Shown in pieces: positions 8,152-17,395 of a stretch of DNA of 64,000 bases; position 1 is the stretch's first letter; each line of letters opens with the position of its first letter. The notes beneath the pieces are model-generated. The model was not told the origin of the DNA. It saw only the letters and a program-made list of their open reading frames with translations, and did not search any database. Source of the DNA: Verrucomicrobiota bacterium (GTDB lineage: Bacteria; Verrucomicrobiota; Verrucomicrobiia; Limisphaerales; BJHT01). The DNA is taken from contig BJHT01000005.1 of NCBI GenBank assembly GCA_014193395.1, forward strand, positions 1 through 64,000, read 5' to 3'. The translations under genes were made by a program, and so were the position numbers.

Positions 8152-10245
8152 CTACTTCAGCACCTCCGCCAGCCATTCGTAGGCGGCCGTCCGCTCGGCT
8201 TCGGGGAAATCGTGCGGCGCGTCGGGGGTGGCGAGCCGCAGGCGCCCGGGCGCGTCAAACAGCGCATAGACTTCCGCGGCCTTTGCAAACGCCTTGCGCA
8301 CGCCGCGGATGTCGAAGTTGCTGTCCCGAAGCGGCGAGTTGGAAAAGAAGCCACGCGGCGCAAGCGCTCCGAGGACTTCGTAAAAATCAAACGGCAGGTT
8401 GTCGGCATTGTTCCCGAACACGTCCCGAATCCGCGGCATGTAGCGGTCGCTGGTCCATCCGGCAACGCGCCCGCCGTAGTAATCGTGGAACGGAGTGAAA
8501 CCGCAGCTCGAAACGACGGCCTTAAGCCGCTCGTCGAACACGGCGGTGAACAGCGAGTTGTGCCCGCCAAGGGAATGGCCGATCACGCCGAGACGGCGCG
8601 GGTCCACCTCGGGCAGCGATTCGAGCAGATCGACCGCGCGAATATTATTCCAGATCGCCTTCATGGAGCCGCTGCCGTAATGCGCGCCCTGCTTCTTGAA
8701 ATCATAGGGATACTCGCCGAAGGACGGATAATCGGGCACGAGGCAGACGAAGCCGCGCTCGGCCAGTTCGTGCGCGTAGTGCAGCGACGGCAGGCCGCCG
8801 AGGCCCGCCGGCTCGTTCTTCCCGATGCCGGTGGTCTGGTGGAGACAGAGCATGCCCGGAGCTTTGCCGCCATCCGCGAGGGCATCGGGAATCAGCAACC
8901 ACGCCGGCACGCGGTCCCCGGTCTCGGGCGTGAACCGCACCTTGCGCCGCCGGTATTTCTCCATGCACTCCTCGAACACAGTCTCGACGCCGAGCGGCAC
9001 GCGGCGCGCGGCCTCGGGCAACGGCCCCATGGCCTGCTGCATCCCGGCGCGAATCTGCGCGACCCGCTCCGCCCACTCGGCCTTGGTTTTCACCGTCCGT
9101 GGCAGGCCATTTGCGTCCTCGAACTCGAGCAGCTGCGAACGATCCAGACAGCGCCCCCAGGGTCCCGGCTCGAACGACCCGACGGGAAACCCGGCCGCAT
9201 ACGAAATCACCCACTCCCCGTTCGGCGTGCGATACCGAATCTGTTCGCCCCGTTCAAAATCCGTGGCCCCGACCCGTCGGCGCGCCGTCGGACCATCAGG
9301 CCGCAGATACTTCTCTGCCGCCGCCAAGACGATGTCCGTAGTGCCAAAGAAGTGACCGGCGGTCTTGTGAACCTTGCCGTCCACGTCGGCCTTCGTGATG
9401 TACTTCGCCTCCACGTCGAGCCCCACGCGCTTCATCGCTTCCACCATTTCCACCGCGTCGGCGTAAGGGCAGACCGTGTCTTCGGCCCCGTGAATCACGA
9501 CCACTTTGGCGCGCGCCCCGAGCTGTCTCATGGTGGCAAGATGGACGGGATGCCCGACAAACCGAAGCTCCTGCTCGTCGGCGGTAAGATAGTTCCGGCT
9601 GCGCGGATCACGGCTCCAGCGGGCATTGAGCGAACTGCCGCCCGGGAGATTGAAAGCAATGTCATCCGAGAGCTTTTTCATCCCGCACATGTCCACCACG
9701 CAGGCGAAGGTGCGGGGCGCGAGCTTGTTCGCCATCAGTGTCACATTGCCGCCGCCGGAACCGCCGGTGCAAAAAATCCGGTCGTCGGCAAACGGCCTGC
9801 CCTGCGCGGCGAGCCGGTCGCGCACCCACCACAAGGCGCGCAAGGCATCCAGCGCCTGCAGGTAGCCGAAATCATACGGCTCCGGCGCGTCAATCGAGTC
9901 CGCCTTGCCGCTCTGGAGGTAGTTCACGCAGACCGCGACCACGTTCAGCCGCTGCGCCAGCACCCGCGGATCGGCCGTCCCCACGCAATCGCTGCCGCCC
10001 CAATTGTGCAGCGTAAGCATGAGACCCGTCGCCGCATTCACGCCGTCCAGCGCGCCACCGGGATAATGCACCAGCACCCGCACGCGCCGCGGCCCAGGCC
10101 GTTGCGGCCACTCCTGCGCCGGTAACTCGGCCGCAGCATCCTTTGCGGGAAGCTCCGGCCATTCCGCCGCAGCGAGCGCCCCCGACGCGAGCAAGACCGA
10201 AAGACAGAAGGACAGTGACAAGGCGGAATAGCGTAGAAGTGTCAT
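8152..10245 (-). CDS. Secreted double alpha/beta-hydrolase (two esterase domains fused)
   Basis: A 697-aa protein with signal peptide (MTLLRYSALSLSFCLSVLLA, then SGALAAAEW). Domain 1 (about residues 55-310) is a prolyl-oligopeptidase-type alpha/beta hydrolase with nucleophile elbow CTGGSGGGN, acid region HGAEDTVCPY and a candidate His in KTAGHFFG. Domain 2 (about 380-697) is a dienelactone hydrolase/acetyl-xylan-esterase-like domain with CLHQTTGIGKNE, elbow VIGHSLGGHN and a C-terminal DAPHDFPEAE carrying the likely His. Both triads look complete, so this is probably a bifunctional carbohydrate esterase. There is no Shine-Dalgarno sequence before the ATG at 10245. Confidence 0.85.
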   Translation of the reverse strand: MTLLRYSALSLSFCLSVLLASGALAAAEWPELPAKDAAAELPAQEWPQRPGPRRVRVLVHYPGGALDGVNAATGLMLTLHNWGGSDCVGTADPRVLAQRLNVVAVCVNYLQSGKADSIDAPEPYDFGYLQALDALRALWWVRDRLAAQGRPFADDRIFCTGGSGGGNVTLMANKLAPRTFACVVDMCGMKKLSDDIAFNLPGGSSLNARWSRDPRSRNYLTADEQELRFVGHPVHLATMRQLGARAKVVVIHGAEDTVCPYADAVEMVEAMKRVGLDVEAKYITKADVDGKVHKTAGHFFGTTDIVLAAAEKYLRPDGPTARRRVGATDFERGEQIRYRTPNGEWVISYAAGFPVGSFEPGPWGRCLDRSQLLEFEDANGLPRTVKTKAEWAERVAQIRAGMQQAMGPLPEAARRVPLGVETVFEECMEKYRRRKVRFTPETGDRVPAWLLIPDALADGGKAPGMLCLHQTTGIGKNEPAGLGGLPSLHYAHELAERGFVCLVPDYPSFGEYPYDFKKQGAHYGSGSMKAIWNNIRAVDLLESLPEVDPRRLGVIGHSLGGHNSLFTAVFDERLKAVVSSCGFTPFHDYYGGRVAGWTSDRYMPRIRDVFGNNADNLPFDFYEVLGALAPRGFFSNSPLRDSNFDIRGVRKAFAKAAEVYALFDAPGRLRLATPDAPHDFPEAERTAAYEWLAEVLK

Positions 10246-10401
10246 GGTAAGGATGCCGGCACCGGCCGTGCAAAAGGCGCGACTTAGTCGTGACTGTTCA
10301 TTCGAGCGGCTTCAGATGAACCACGGAGCGCGGGGGAGGGCAAGAGTGGCTGCAATACTTTGCCAGCCTCCGGAGTGAGTACGCGGAGGGTGCGCATCCC
10401 C

Positions 10402-10513
10402 CCTGCCCTCTCTGCGTCTCTTCCCATCTCTGCGGTGTAATCAGGAAACGCTCCGATCGTAGGGGCGCGGAGTGGAACACCGCAGAGATCGGAAGGGACG
10501 CAGAGAGGGCAGG
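10402..10513. repeat. Paired inverted repeat, CTCTGCGG family (copy 1)
   Basis: Arms 10402-10438 and 10477-10513 match as reverse complements at 35 of 37 positions, with a 38-bp spacer. The arm core reads CTCTGCGT...CTTCC-ATCTCTGCGGTGT. The same core occurs in the pairs at 37907-38016 and 44329-44426, so this family has at least three copies in the window. No gene is seen in the 10246-10633 gap. Confidence 0.9.
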
Positions 10514-10633
10514 AGCCGATGGGAGCGCCCCACAATCGCACGGCAGACGGCCACGCTCCTGAGATACCCCCGGCATGACTCCCGCATAGGTTATTGACTG
10601 CCCTAACCACCCGCCGTGCGCTGCAAACGTGCC

Positions 10634-13600
10634 TCATGGTCGTGGGACTTTCGCAGGCTTGCTGAAAGGGAACTCCTTGAAGGCCTCCGGCTGCAGGCCG
10701 ATGCCCCGTTTGATGAGTTCGGGGTTGGTGGCGAAGAAGGTGTCAAAGTCCGCCTTAAACCCGGCGTCCATCATCCGATCCGGACTAAAACCCGATCTGT
10801 CCTTGGGATTACCGGCCACCCCCGGATCGCCGGCGAACTGGGGGTCGGCGAAGAGCGGTTCGAGAACGTGCCCGCCCAAGTGTTTGAGGGTCCTGGTTCC
10901 ATCCAGCGCCCGCTGTTCCAGCGGAATGCAATCGCGCAGGAAGAAGGCGCTGTTCCGCACGAAGAATGACTCGAGCTCCCCGTCACAACACAGCACCCCG
11001 ATGTTCAGTCTCGCCTTCTTGTCCAGCATGTCGGTGAAGATGCAGTTCTCCATGGTGGCTAGCTGCTTCTTTTGATTGCGATGCACAAACGCCATGATCA
11101 TCGGCTCGGCGAAGACCGTGTTGCGGATGACCAGGTTCGGGCAGCGCCAGAAATACATGCCGCCGAATTTGTAGGTGTTGACACAGTTCTGGATCAGCAG
11201 GCCGTCGATGTGAAACGCCGTCACCGGATTCGCCGAGTACCCGCCGCGACCCTCGGAAAAACAGCGGGTGATCGCGATGTCCTTGCCCGAGTAGAGATGA
11301 AACTCGCCACAGTGCTGCAAGCTCCAGCCGTCGTTCGGGAAGAGATTGAAGTGGGCAAGGTAGAAGCCATCGAAACGCAGATGACTCTTGCCACCCACGA
11401 CGAAAGCGGTGTGAAGGGCCATGTTGTTACCGTCGAGGTCCACCCGCTCTCCCGGCAGCGAACGGAAGGTGATGGGACTCCCCTCCTCGCCGGTGGCGCG
11501 AATACGGATGCGCTCGGAGTATTTCCCGCCAGCAATGAGCACAGTATCGCCGACATTCACCCGCGTGGCGGCGTGATGAATGGTCTGCCACGCGTTTTGT
11601 CGGTCCAGGCCGCTGCTGGCATTGTTTCCGTTGGTTGCGACGTAATAAGTCGTGGGCGGAGGATTCTCTCTCAGCGTGGTGAAGGTGATAGGTGCGTCGG
11701 TCAGTTTGAGCGGCGTGGTTTCCACCTTGGGAAGCAGGTCCGCGGGCCGGTCGATGGACCGGAGCGCGAAGTAATAGCGCTGCCCCGGTTTCAATCCAGT
11801 CAGGCTGTAAATGCCAAAACAATTGACATTGAAGCTCGCCGAACGCTCGCACGCCGGCGTCTCGCCCCAGGCCAGTTGGCAGGTAGCGGGCAGCGAGGTC
11901 GTCCATTCCAGGTTGGCCGTGGTCGCACTGACGGAATGCACCACCGGTTTGCCAACCAGACTAAGTTCCGTGCGTCGCGCCCTGACTTCATGCCGCCCGA
12001 TCGCGCTGCCCAACGGACCGCCCGCGGAAAACAAGCTGGCATTCTTCAGAGCTAAGACGCCCTCACTGACGGCGAACTCCGGCCTCAGCTCCTGCGAGTG
12101 CCGATCGTGTTTCGCCTGCACCTCAGTCAACGTGCGATTCCTACCACCGACTTCCCACGCCGTGGCTGCGTTACGGTAGCTATTGTAGTCCGAATAGATC
12201 ACCGCGCCCGCGTCGGTGAGCTTCAGCGCCGCGCCGCGGGCATTGCCGAAGAGATTCCCGCGCAGGTCCACCTGTCCGCAATCCTTCAATGAGAGCGATG
12301 CCTCTTGGTCGCTGGTGAAGACGCAGTGCGATAGCATCAGTCCGGCGACGTCCACCGCAGCCAAGGCATTACCTTTCGCCGCCAATTCACAGTTATCGAA
12401 AGCAATCCCACTGCTCTTGCTCACCTCCACTCCGCCATCGAAATACAGCCGCTCGAATCGCAAACCCCGGCTGTTGCCCGCGCTCACGGCTCCGCGGATC
12501 AACACCCGCCCTTTGCCGCGGCCACGAATCGCCACCGCCGCGTCCGCTCTCCCTGATATCGCAATGCCGAGATTCCCCACATACACGCCAGGTTCAAGGT
12601 CGAGCGTATCACCCGCACGGAGTTTGCCTACGGCGAGACTCAGGGTTTTCCACGCGCCGGCCACAGAGAGTCCGTCCGCCCGGTCGTCACCGTCAGGCTT
12701 CACATAGAAGATATTAGTCAAGTATGGGAACGGCCCCAGATCCTTCCCGTTGAGTCCCCTGCCCCGGTAGCGAGAAGTCGCTTGCAGGCGATAGTCGTGA
12801 TGATCGGGATCAGCGAACTCCTGTTGCGGGACAATCCCGGCGTCACTGCTAAGATCGATGTTGTCAATCAAGCTGGCCTGCGCCTTCGCGGCCCCGCGAC
12901 CGAGGAGACTGTTCGTGACATTGATTACACTCCACAAACCGGCTCCCACACAGTTCACCGCTGCGTGATGGTATTCGTAGCCCGTCTTGATCTTGATGTC
13001 CGCCGTCTCATTGCCCCACGCCAAATTGTTGGCCAGCAGGCTCCGGTTCTTTGGTTCGTTACCGCCGTCGTCCTTGTAGTTAGGGGCCGCACCGCCCGTG
13101 CCGTAGATGTTGATACCATACATGCCGTTGAGAAAGGCGGTCGAGTTACGGATGACATCGCGGCGGGCCGCGAAGACGGTGATGCCACCCATGTCACCAT
13201 TTGCGAACGGCGACTTGTTGGCCCAGGAGACACAGTGCTCGATGAGATTGTCACCGCTGCCCGGCGGCCCCGAGTGCAGGCCGATGCCCCACGCGTTCAG
13301 ATAGGCGTGGCAATGGCGGATGACACAGCCTTTGCCCGATACGAGATAGATGCCCCACACCCCACCCGCGGTTTCCTCGCGATAGTGCTGCAGTTCCATC
13401 GCACAGAAGCCCGTGACGGCGATGCCCTCGATCACCACCCGTCGCGGGCGCAACAGCCGCACGCCGTGAGTCGGTAGCGTGGAGACACTGTACTTATGGG
13501 TCGTCGCGGGCTGTAAGTCGGAGGTGGAGACGTAGAGTTTCCCGGCGCGATGATCGTGGTGGAACGTGCCGGGAATGAAATCCAGTTCGGTGTAGTTCGG

Positions 13601-14071
13601 CATGCGCCGCAGAATGGTGAGAGTATCTATCTCATTCACCGCGGGAACCTCGCCTTTGAAATCAAAGTCCGCGACCGAGACAAAACGGTGGCCGGCCAGC
13701 GGACGAAACACCGGTGCCGGCACATCGCCCCGCAGCAGCACCGTGCCCGCGATCTCAGCGCGAATGGTTGTCTCTTTGTCGAGGCTGCCGAGGTCACTGC
13801 GTTGGATTGTCTCATGGTATTCGCCCGGCCCGATGGTGAGTGTGTCGCCGGGCTGTAGCGCGTTGACTCCATGTTGAATGGTCGCGAAGGCTGCGGCTCG
13901 CGAAGTTCCCGCGTTATTATCCCGGCCCTGCTTGGTGACGAAGTAGTCTGCCGCCGATGAGTGGGTAACTGCACCGGCCAGCGCCACCAGCAGCACCAAG
14001 GCCCGCTCCAGGCCGAAGGTGCAGAGGTTCGTCAACCGTGCGGTAAGATCTGAAGTCGCTTTGGTATTCAC
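10634..14071 (-). CDS. Large secreted right-handed beta-helix protein with an Fn3-like domain
   Basis: A 1145-aa protein starting with GTG at 14071 (no ATG precedes the signal peptide LERALVLLVALAGAVTHSSA). It has three parallel beta-helix (pectate-lyase-like, DUF1565-type) modules. Each begins with the same pattern: DYFVTKQGRDNNAGTSRAAA (near residue 42), IFYVKPDGDDRADG (near 452) and TYYVATNGNNASSGL (near 807), each followed by an AxxTIxxxVxxxxxGDT segment. A fibronectin-III-like domain (about 704-775, with SLTGLKPGQRYYFALRSID) sits between the second and third. Such proteins bind or cleave polysaccharides; a catalytic site is not identifiable. The 34-bp gap to the next gene suggests cotranscription with the sialidase-like and DUF6807 genes upstream. 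Confidence 0.85.
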   Translation of the reverse strand: MNTKATSDLTARLTNLCTFGLERALVLLVALAGAVTHSSAADYFVTKQGRDNNAGTSRAAAFATIQHGVNALQPGDTLTIGPGEYHETIQRSDLGSLDKETTIRAEIAGTVLLRGDVPAPVFRPLAGHRFVSVADFDFKGEVPAVNEIDTLTILRRMPNYTELDFIPGTFHHDHRAGKLYVSTSDLQPATTHKYSVSTLPTHGVRLLRPRRVVIEGIAVTGFCAMELQHYREETAGGVWGIYLVSGKGCVIRHCHAYLNAWGIGLHSGPPGSGDNLIEHCVSWANKSPFANGDMGGITVFAARRDVIRNSTAFLNGMYGINIYGTGGAAPNYKDDGGNEPKNRSLLANNLAWGNETADIKIKTGYEYHHAAVNCVGAGLWSVINVTNSLLGRGAAKAQASLIDNIDLSSDAGIVPQQEFADPDHHDYRLQATSRYRGRGLNGKDLGPFPYLTNIFYVKPDGDDRADGLSVAGAWKTLSLAVGKLRAGDTLDLEPGVYVGNLGIAISGRADAAVAIRGRGKGRVLIRGAVSAGNSRGLRFERLYFDGGVEVSKSSGIAFDNCELAAKGNALAAVDVAGLMLSHCVFTSDQEASLSLKDCGQVDLRGNLFGNARGAALKLTDAGAVIYSDYNSYRNAATAWEVGGRNRTLTEVQAKHDRHSQELRPEFAVSEGVLALKNASLFSAGGPLGSAIGRHEVRARRTELSLVGKPVVHSVSATTANLEWTTSLPATCQLAWGETPACERSASFNVNCFGIYSLTGLKPGQRYYFALRSIDRPADLLPKVETTPLKLTDAPITFTTLRENPPPTTYYVATNGNNASSGLDRQNAWQTIHHAATRVNVGDTVLIAGGKYSERIRIRATGEEGSPITFRSLPGERVDLDGNNMALHTAFVVGGKSHLRFDGFYLAHFNLFPNDGWSLQHCGEFHLYSGKDIAITRCFSEGRGGYSANPVTAFHIDGLLIQNCVNTYKFGGMYFWRCPNLVIRNTVFAEPMIMAFVHRNQKKQLATMENCIFTDMLDKKARLNIGVLCCDGELESFFVRNSAFFLRDCIPLEQRALDGTRTLKHLGGHVLEPLFADPQFAGDPGVAGNPKDRSGFSPDRMMDAGFKADFDTFFATNPELIKRGIGLQPEAFKEFPFSKPAKVPRP

Positions 14072-14105
14072 GGTGGTTTCTTAGCTGCGGGTGGAGTTTA
14101 GGTAA

Positions 14106-15323
14106 CTAGCGCGGAGCCGTCGCCTTGTTGATTAACTGGCGGAGTTTTGTTGCAGGACCTGGCTTGCCCGCGGTGATGTCCGCTTCGTTGGTGATGGCGA
14201 ACAGTATCTCCCGCGCTCCAGCGCGTTCGCGGTCGTAGATGATGTAGAGCTTGCCCGCGTCTGTCTCGATGGCATCGGGATAAGACACCTGGCTGCGGTC
14301 ATCTAACAAGAGCCGGTGCGGCCAGGTCTTACCCTCATCTTCCGATAGCATGGCGGTGAGATGGCTGCGTTGCGCGAGGAGCGAGCCTGTACGGGCGAAG
14401 CCCACATGATTCACCATCAGCAAGCGTCCCGACCGCAGGCGTCGCACATGAAACCGGGAGCCAGGCCCTTCAATGGATGAGCGCACGGGAGCACTCCAGG
14501 TGACGCCGCCGTCTTTCGAGGTCGTTTCTGCGAGACCGTCCTTGATCCGCATGGGCATCCAGAGCGAGCCGTCGTTTCGCTCAATGATGATGTGTTCCAT
14601 GCCGCCGCCGGTAGTCTTGCCATCCCAGTCGGCGTTGCGCCCCGGAGCGCCGCCGATCCAAGTGTAACTCCGACCCTGGTCACGAGACCGCACGATTCCC
14701 GCACCATGGGCACGGTCATACCAATGCGCCACGGGCAACAGCCAGGTGCCATCGCGCAGCACGGTCGGCTTGTTCAACATGATGCCGTCGCAGATACGGA
14801 CCGGCCTGGTCCAGGTGGAGTCAGCGCGTCCGGGTTGCTCGCACGCCGTGAACCACACGCCCCAGCGACCGTCGTGGAGCTGCTTCGCCGCCTCGTTTTG
14901 CGTGTAGAACACCAGCAAGCGTTCGTCGGGTGTGGTCCAGAGACAGGAGTCGGAGGTGCGCACCGTGTTGGGTGGATCGATCACCAACACCGGCTCGGTC
15001 CAAGTGACCCCGTCATCGCCGCTCGTGACCACCACGACATAGTTCTCCTTAGATTCGCCGCGTCCGCCGGAATACCAGGTCGCCCAGAGCCGCCCAGACT
15101 TTGCGTCCCGCGCCAGTCCCGGCACGCCCTGATAGAGACGGGCCGCCGACTGATACTCGGGGCCTGGATTCGTGTTGAGCGGCACGGGGGCGAGCGCTTC
15201 TTCCTTGATAGCCTCGGCCGCCCGTGTCGTGACTGGGATCACGAGTAAAAGCGCGGCAGTGAGAACTGTGATTGGGACGGACAGGCAGCGCACGGCAGCG
15301 AAGGAATTCGAGCTAGACCTCAT
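14106..15323 (-). CDS. Secreted sialidase family protein (four Asp boxes)
   Basis: A 405-aa protein with N-terminal signal peptide (hydrophobic VPITVLTAALLLVIPVTTRA). It has four Asp-box motifs (SxDxGxTW): SGDDGVTWTEP, SRDQGRSYTW, SKDGGVTWSAP and SEDEGKTWP. They are spread through the protein as expected for a six-bladed sialidase propeller. A later segment (SYPDAIETDAGKLYIIYDRER) is typical of bacterial GH33-like and BNR proteins. Release of sialic acid is possible but not proven. Its ATG overlaps the stop of the upstream DUF6807 gene as ATGA, so the two are probably translationally coupled. Confidence 0.85.
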   Translation of the reverse strand: MRSSSNSFAAVRCLSVPITVLTAALLLVIPVTTRAAEAIKEEALAPVPLNTNPGPEYQSAARLYQGVPGLARDAKSGRLWATWYSGGRGESKENYVVVVTSGDDGVTWTEPVLVIDPPNTVRTSDSCLWTTPDERLLVFYTQNEAAKQLHDGRWGVWFTACEQPGRADSTWTRPVRICDGIMLNKPTVLRDGTWLLPVAHWYDRAHGAGIVRSRDQGRSYTWIGGAPGRNADWDGKTTGGGMEHIIIERNDGSLWMPMRIKDGLAETTSKDGGVTWSAPVRSSIEGPGSRFHVRRLRSGRLLMVNHVGFARTGSLLAQRSHLTAMLSEDEGKTWPHRLLLDDRSQVSYPDAIETDAGKLYIIYDRERAGAREILFAITNEADITAGKPGPATKLRQLINKATAPR

Positions 15324-16900
15324 GGCTTGCCTTCGAGTTGCAAAGCCTCACGGAAGCTAGCGAGTGACTCGGCTTCCTTGCCTTGGGCGGCGTAAGCGTG
15401 GCCGTAAGCGCGGAGGAGCCTGACGCGCCAGGAGGTTGCCATGCCTGCCAGATTGCCATAGGTCTGGAGCAAGGCGAGGGCTTCATCGGGCTTCACTTGA
15501 TTGGTGAGGATGCGGGCGATGGAAACGGTGGCAGTGAGTGGTTGCCAGCCATTGCCTTTGCCGGTGATAGCCAAGGCCTCACGATACGCGGCCAGCGCCT
15601 GAGTGTCGTCGTTCAGGTTATTGGTGTAGTTATCGGCAAGCGTGAGCCAGAGGGTTTCGTTGCGGGGAGTTAGTTTGAGAGCGGCCTTGAGGTCAGTCTC
15701 GGCATGGCTGCCATCTTTCAGGAAAGAATAGGTCTGGCCGCGCAGGTGGAGTGACTCGGCGGCTTGGCGGGATAGTTCCGCAGGCCAGGTGCTGAAGTCT
15801 TCGGTGGCAAACTGTTCGATGAGTTCCTTCCAGCGGCGCTCTTGTAACAGGGCCTGCATACGCTGGGGGACTAACTCCCGGGACGAGGTATAGTCACGGT
15901 AACGGACGGCAACGCTGGCCGCCTGCGAGTCACCGTGATGAAAATAGAGACGGTGCCGCAGGGTGAGACTTTTGCTGGCGGGCAGGGTGTAGTCGCCGGA
16001 GTGAGAGTTGCAGGCGGGGCAGTTGGTGCCGGCCGGGGAACAGATCACGGTTTTGTGGTCGTTGTAGTTGGCTTTGAAGTGATCGGTGCCGAAGCGGTTG
16101 GCGGTGATGAGTCCATAGGTTCGCGCGTGCCAGGGCGTGGGGAAACGGAGGTTCGCGGGATGATCGAACAGGGCAATGCCGACGGTCTTCCCGCTGGCGT
16201 CAGGGCCGGAGTAGTCGGCCCACTCGGCGCGTTTGCCCCACGCGGCTTCGTTGCGGTCGCCGCGACTGTTGAGGATCGTGCCGCTGCCTTTCTCACCTTT
16301 CTCGGACTCGACTTTCATGGTGTTCGCGACGCGCACCAAGAGGCCGCCGTCGCGTTTGTCACCGAACCGCACGGGGGCGCCGGCGGGGGCGTGGAGAGTG
16401 ACATCGTAGTCGAGCAGCAGTTCGCGGTTCGGCAACGGCGTGAAGGCGAGACGCACCTGTTCGCGGAGGACGAGCTTGCCGTCGCCAAGCCATTGGTTCC
16501 AGAGGATGACTTCGCCGGATTTGCCGGAAGTCATCTTTTCTATCTTTTCGAGACGGACTTCCGCCTTGTGTTTGGCGCGTTCCTTGCCGGGCGCCCACCA
16601 GAAGTTGAAACCGTTCACGTCGCTATGGGAGAAACGGATGGAGCGATGATGGGGATGATCCTGCTCCTCGCCAGGCACGCCGGGTTTCATGGGGAAGTGT
16701 CGGGTGACACTCTCACCGTTTGGACCGATGACCGGGTAGAGAAATGGCCCGGCCCATTCCTGATGCCGCCATTCGGTGAAGAGTGTGCCGTCGATGGTGA
16801 CGCGGATACGATCGGGGAGTTCGGTGATGGTGACTTCGGCGGTGAGTCGGTGGGTGAATAGCTGGGTAAGGAGGATGACACTGAAGAGGAATTGTTTCAT
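15320..16900 (-). CDS. Secreted DUF6807 (PmoA-like) protein with C-terminal TPR repeats
   Basis: About 526 aa from the ATG at 16900, which starts a signal peptide (MKQFLFSVILLTQLFTHRLTA). The N-terminal 300 residues match the DUF6807/PmoA family, with YPVIGPNGESVTRHFPM, EEQDHPHHRSIRFSHSDVNG and FNFWWAPG. Despite the PmoA label, these proteins are common in PVC sugar-degradation loci and are not methane oxygenase subunits. The C-terminal 180 residues form helical tetratricopeptide repeats (DLKAALKLTPRNETLWLTLA, ALAAYREALA, SLASFREAL). The fusion is unusual. Its stop codon overlaps the start of the sialidase gene. Confidence 0.8.
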   Translation of the reverse strand: MKQFLFSVILLTQLFTHRLTAEVTITELPDRIRVTIDGTLFTEWRHQEWAGPFLYPVIGPNGESVTRHFPMKPGVPGEEQDHPHHRSIRFSHSDVNGFNFWWAPGKERAKHKAEVRLEKIEKMTSGKSGEVILWNQWLGDGKLVLREQVRLAFTPLPNRELLLDYDVTLHAPAGAPVRFGDKRDGGLLVRVANTMKVESEKGEKGSGTILNSRGDRNEAAWGKRAEWADYSGPDASGKTVGIALFDHPANLRFPTPWHARTYGLITANRFGTDHFKANYNDHKTVICSPAGTNCPACNSHSGDYTLPASKSLTLRHRLYFHHGDSQAASVAVRYRDYTSSRELVPQRMQALLQERRWKELIEQFATEDFSTWPAELSRQAAESLHLRGQTYSFLKDGSHAETDLKAALKLTPRNETLWLTLADNYTNNLNDDTQALAAYREALAITGKGNGWQPLTATVSIARILTNQVKPDEALALLQTYGNLAGMATSWRVRLLRAYGHAYAAQGKEAESLASFREALQLEGKP

Positions 16901-16920
16901 GGGTTGGGCAGGGGAAAATT

Positions 16921-17268
16921 CTAGTTCTGGGCGAAGGCTTCGATCAGGTACCACTCGCGGATGACGGCTTCCTCGACGCGGGGCAGGGTGCGGTAATGGG
17001 TCGCGCTCAATTCGGAACGCAGTGCGTTCCAATTTGGGAAGGCGTTATAGAAGAGCCGCATGTAACGCAGGTTCGAGGCATCAAACCTATCCCCGAATTC
17101 GGTCGTCAGTTGCCGGTCCAGGCGGTCGAGCAGCCCGTGTTCATACGCGGCGCGGATGACTTCCCGCAGATCGTGGAACAGCGTCTCGACGACCGGCACG
17201 TTGTTGGCGGCGGCGGGGGCTTGAGCCGCGGGCTTGCGTTGCGGCTTGGGCTTTGGTTTGGCGGGCAT
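16921..17268 (-). pseudogene. Truncated DUF1016/YhcG nuclease-family remnant
   Basis: A 115-aa ORF. From about residue 50 it reads like the end of the DUF1016 N-terminal domain: RQLTTEFGDRFDASNLRYMR, then FPNWNALRSELSATHYRTL and REWYLIEAFAQN. In full-length proteins (usually 300-370 aa) this is followed by a PD-(D/E)XK nuclease domain. Here the ORF stops right after the N-terminal domain. The start is also shortened: a low-complexity PKPKPQRKPAAQAPAAA segment runs almost directly into the late part of the domain. It could be expressed as a small protein, but decay of a former yhcG-like gene is the simplest reading. Confidence 0.65.
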
Positions 17269-17395
17269 TGGAGGAGTCTAGGTTGTGCGGGGAGTGAGGC
17301 AAGGCGGCGTTCAATTCGCAGTTTGGAAGAGGCGCAACTCGCGGCCGGCTGCGGTACCGGGATGCGGAATGGGCAGTCCACGAATGCGCCTGTTC

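Noticed and set aside
8128-10125. A 665-codon plus-strand ORF opposite the double alpha/beta hydrolase
   Set aside because: The minus-strand gene has a signal peptide and two complete hydrolase domains. The plus-strand product has no recognisable fold.
15320-16900. Annotation of the DUF6807 protein as a particulate methane monooxygenase subunit (PmoA)
   Set aside because: The family label is historical. There are no PmoB/PmoC partners, no transmembrane helices beyond the signal peptide, and the context is carbohydrate/esterase enzymes.
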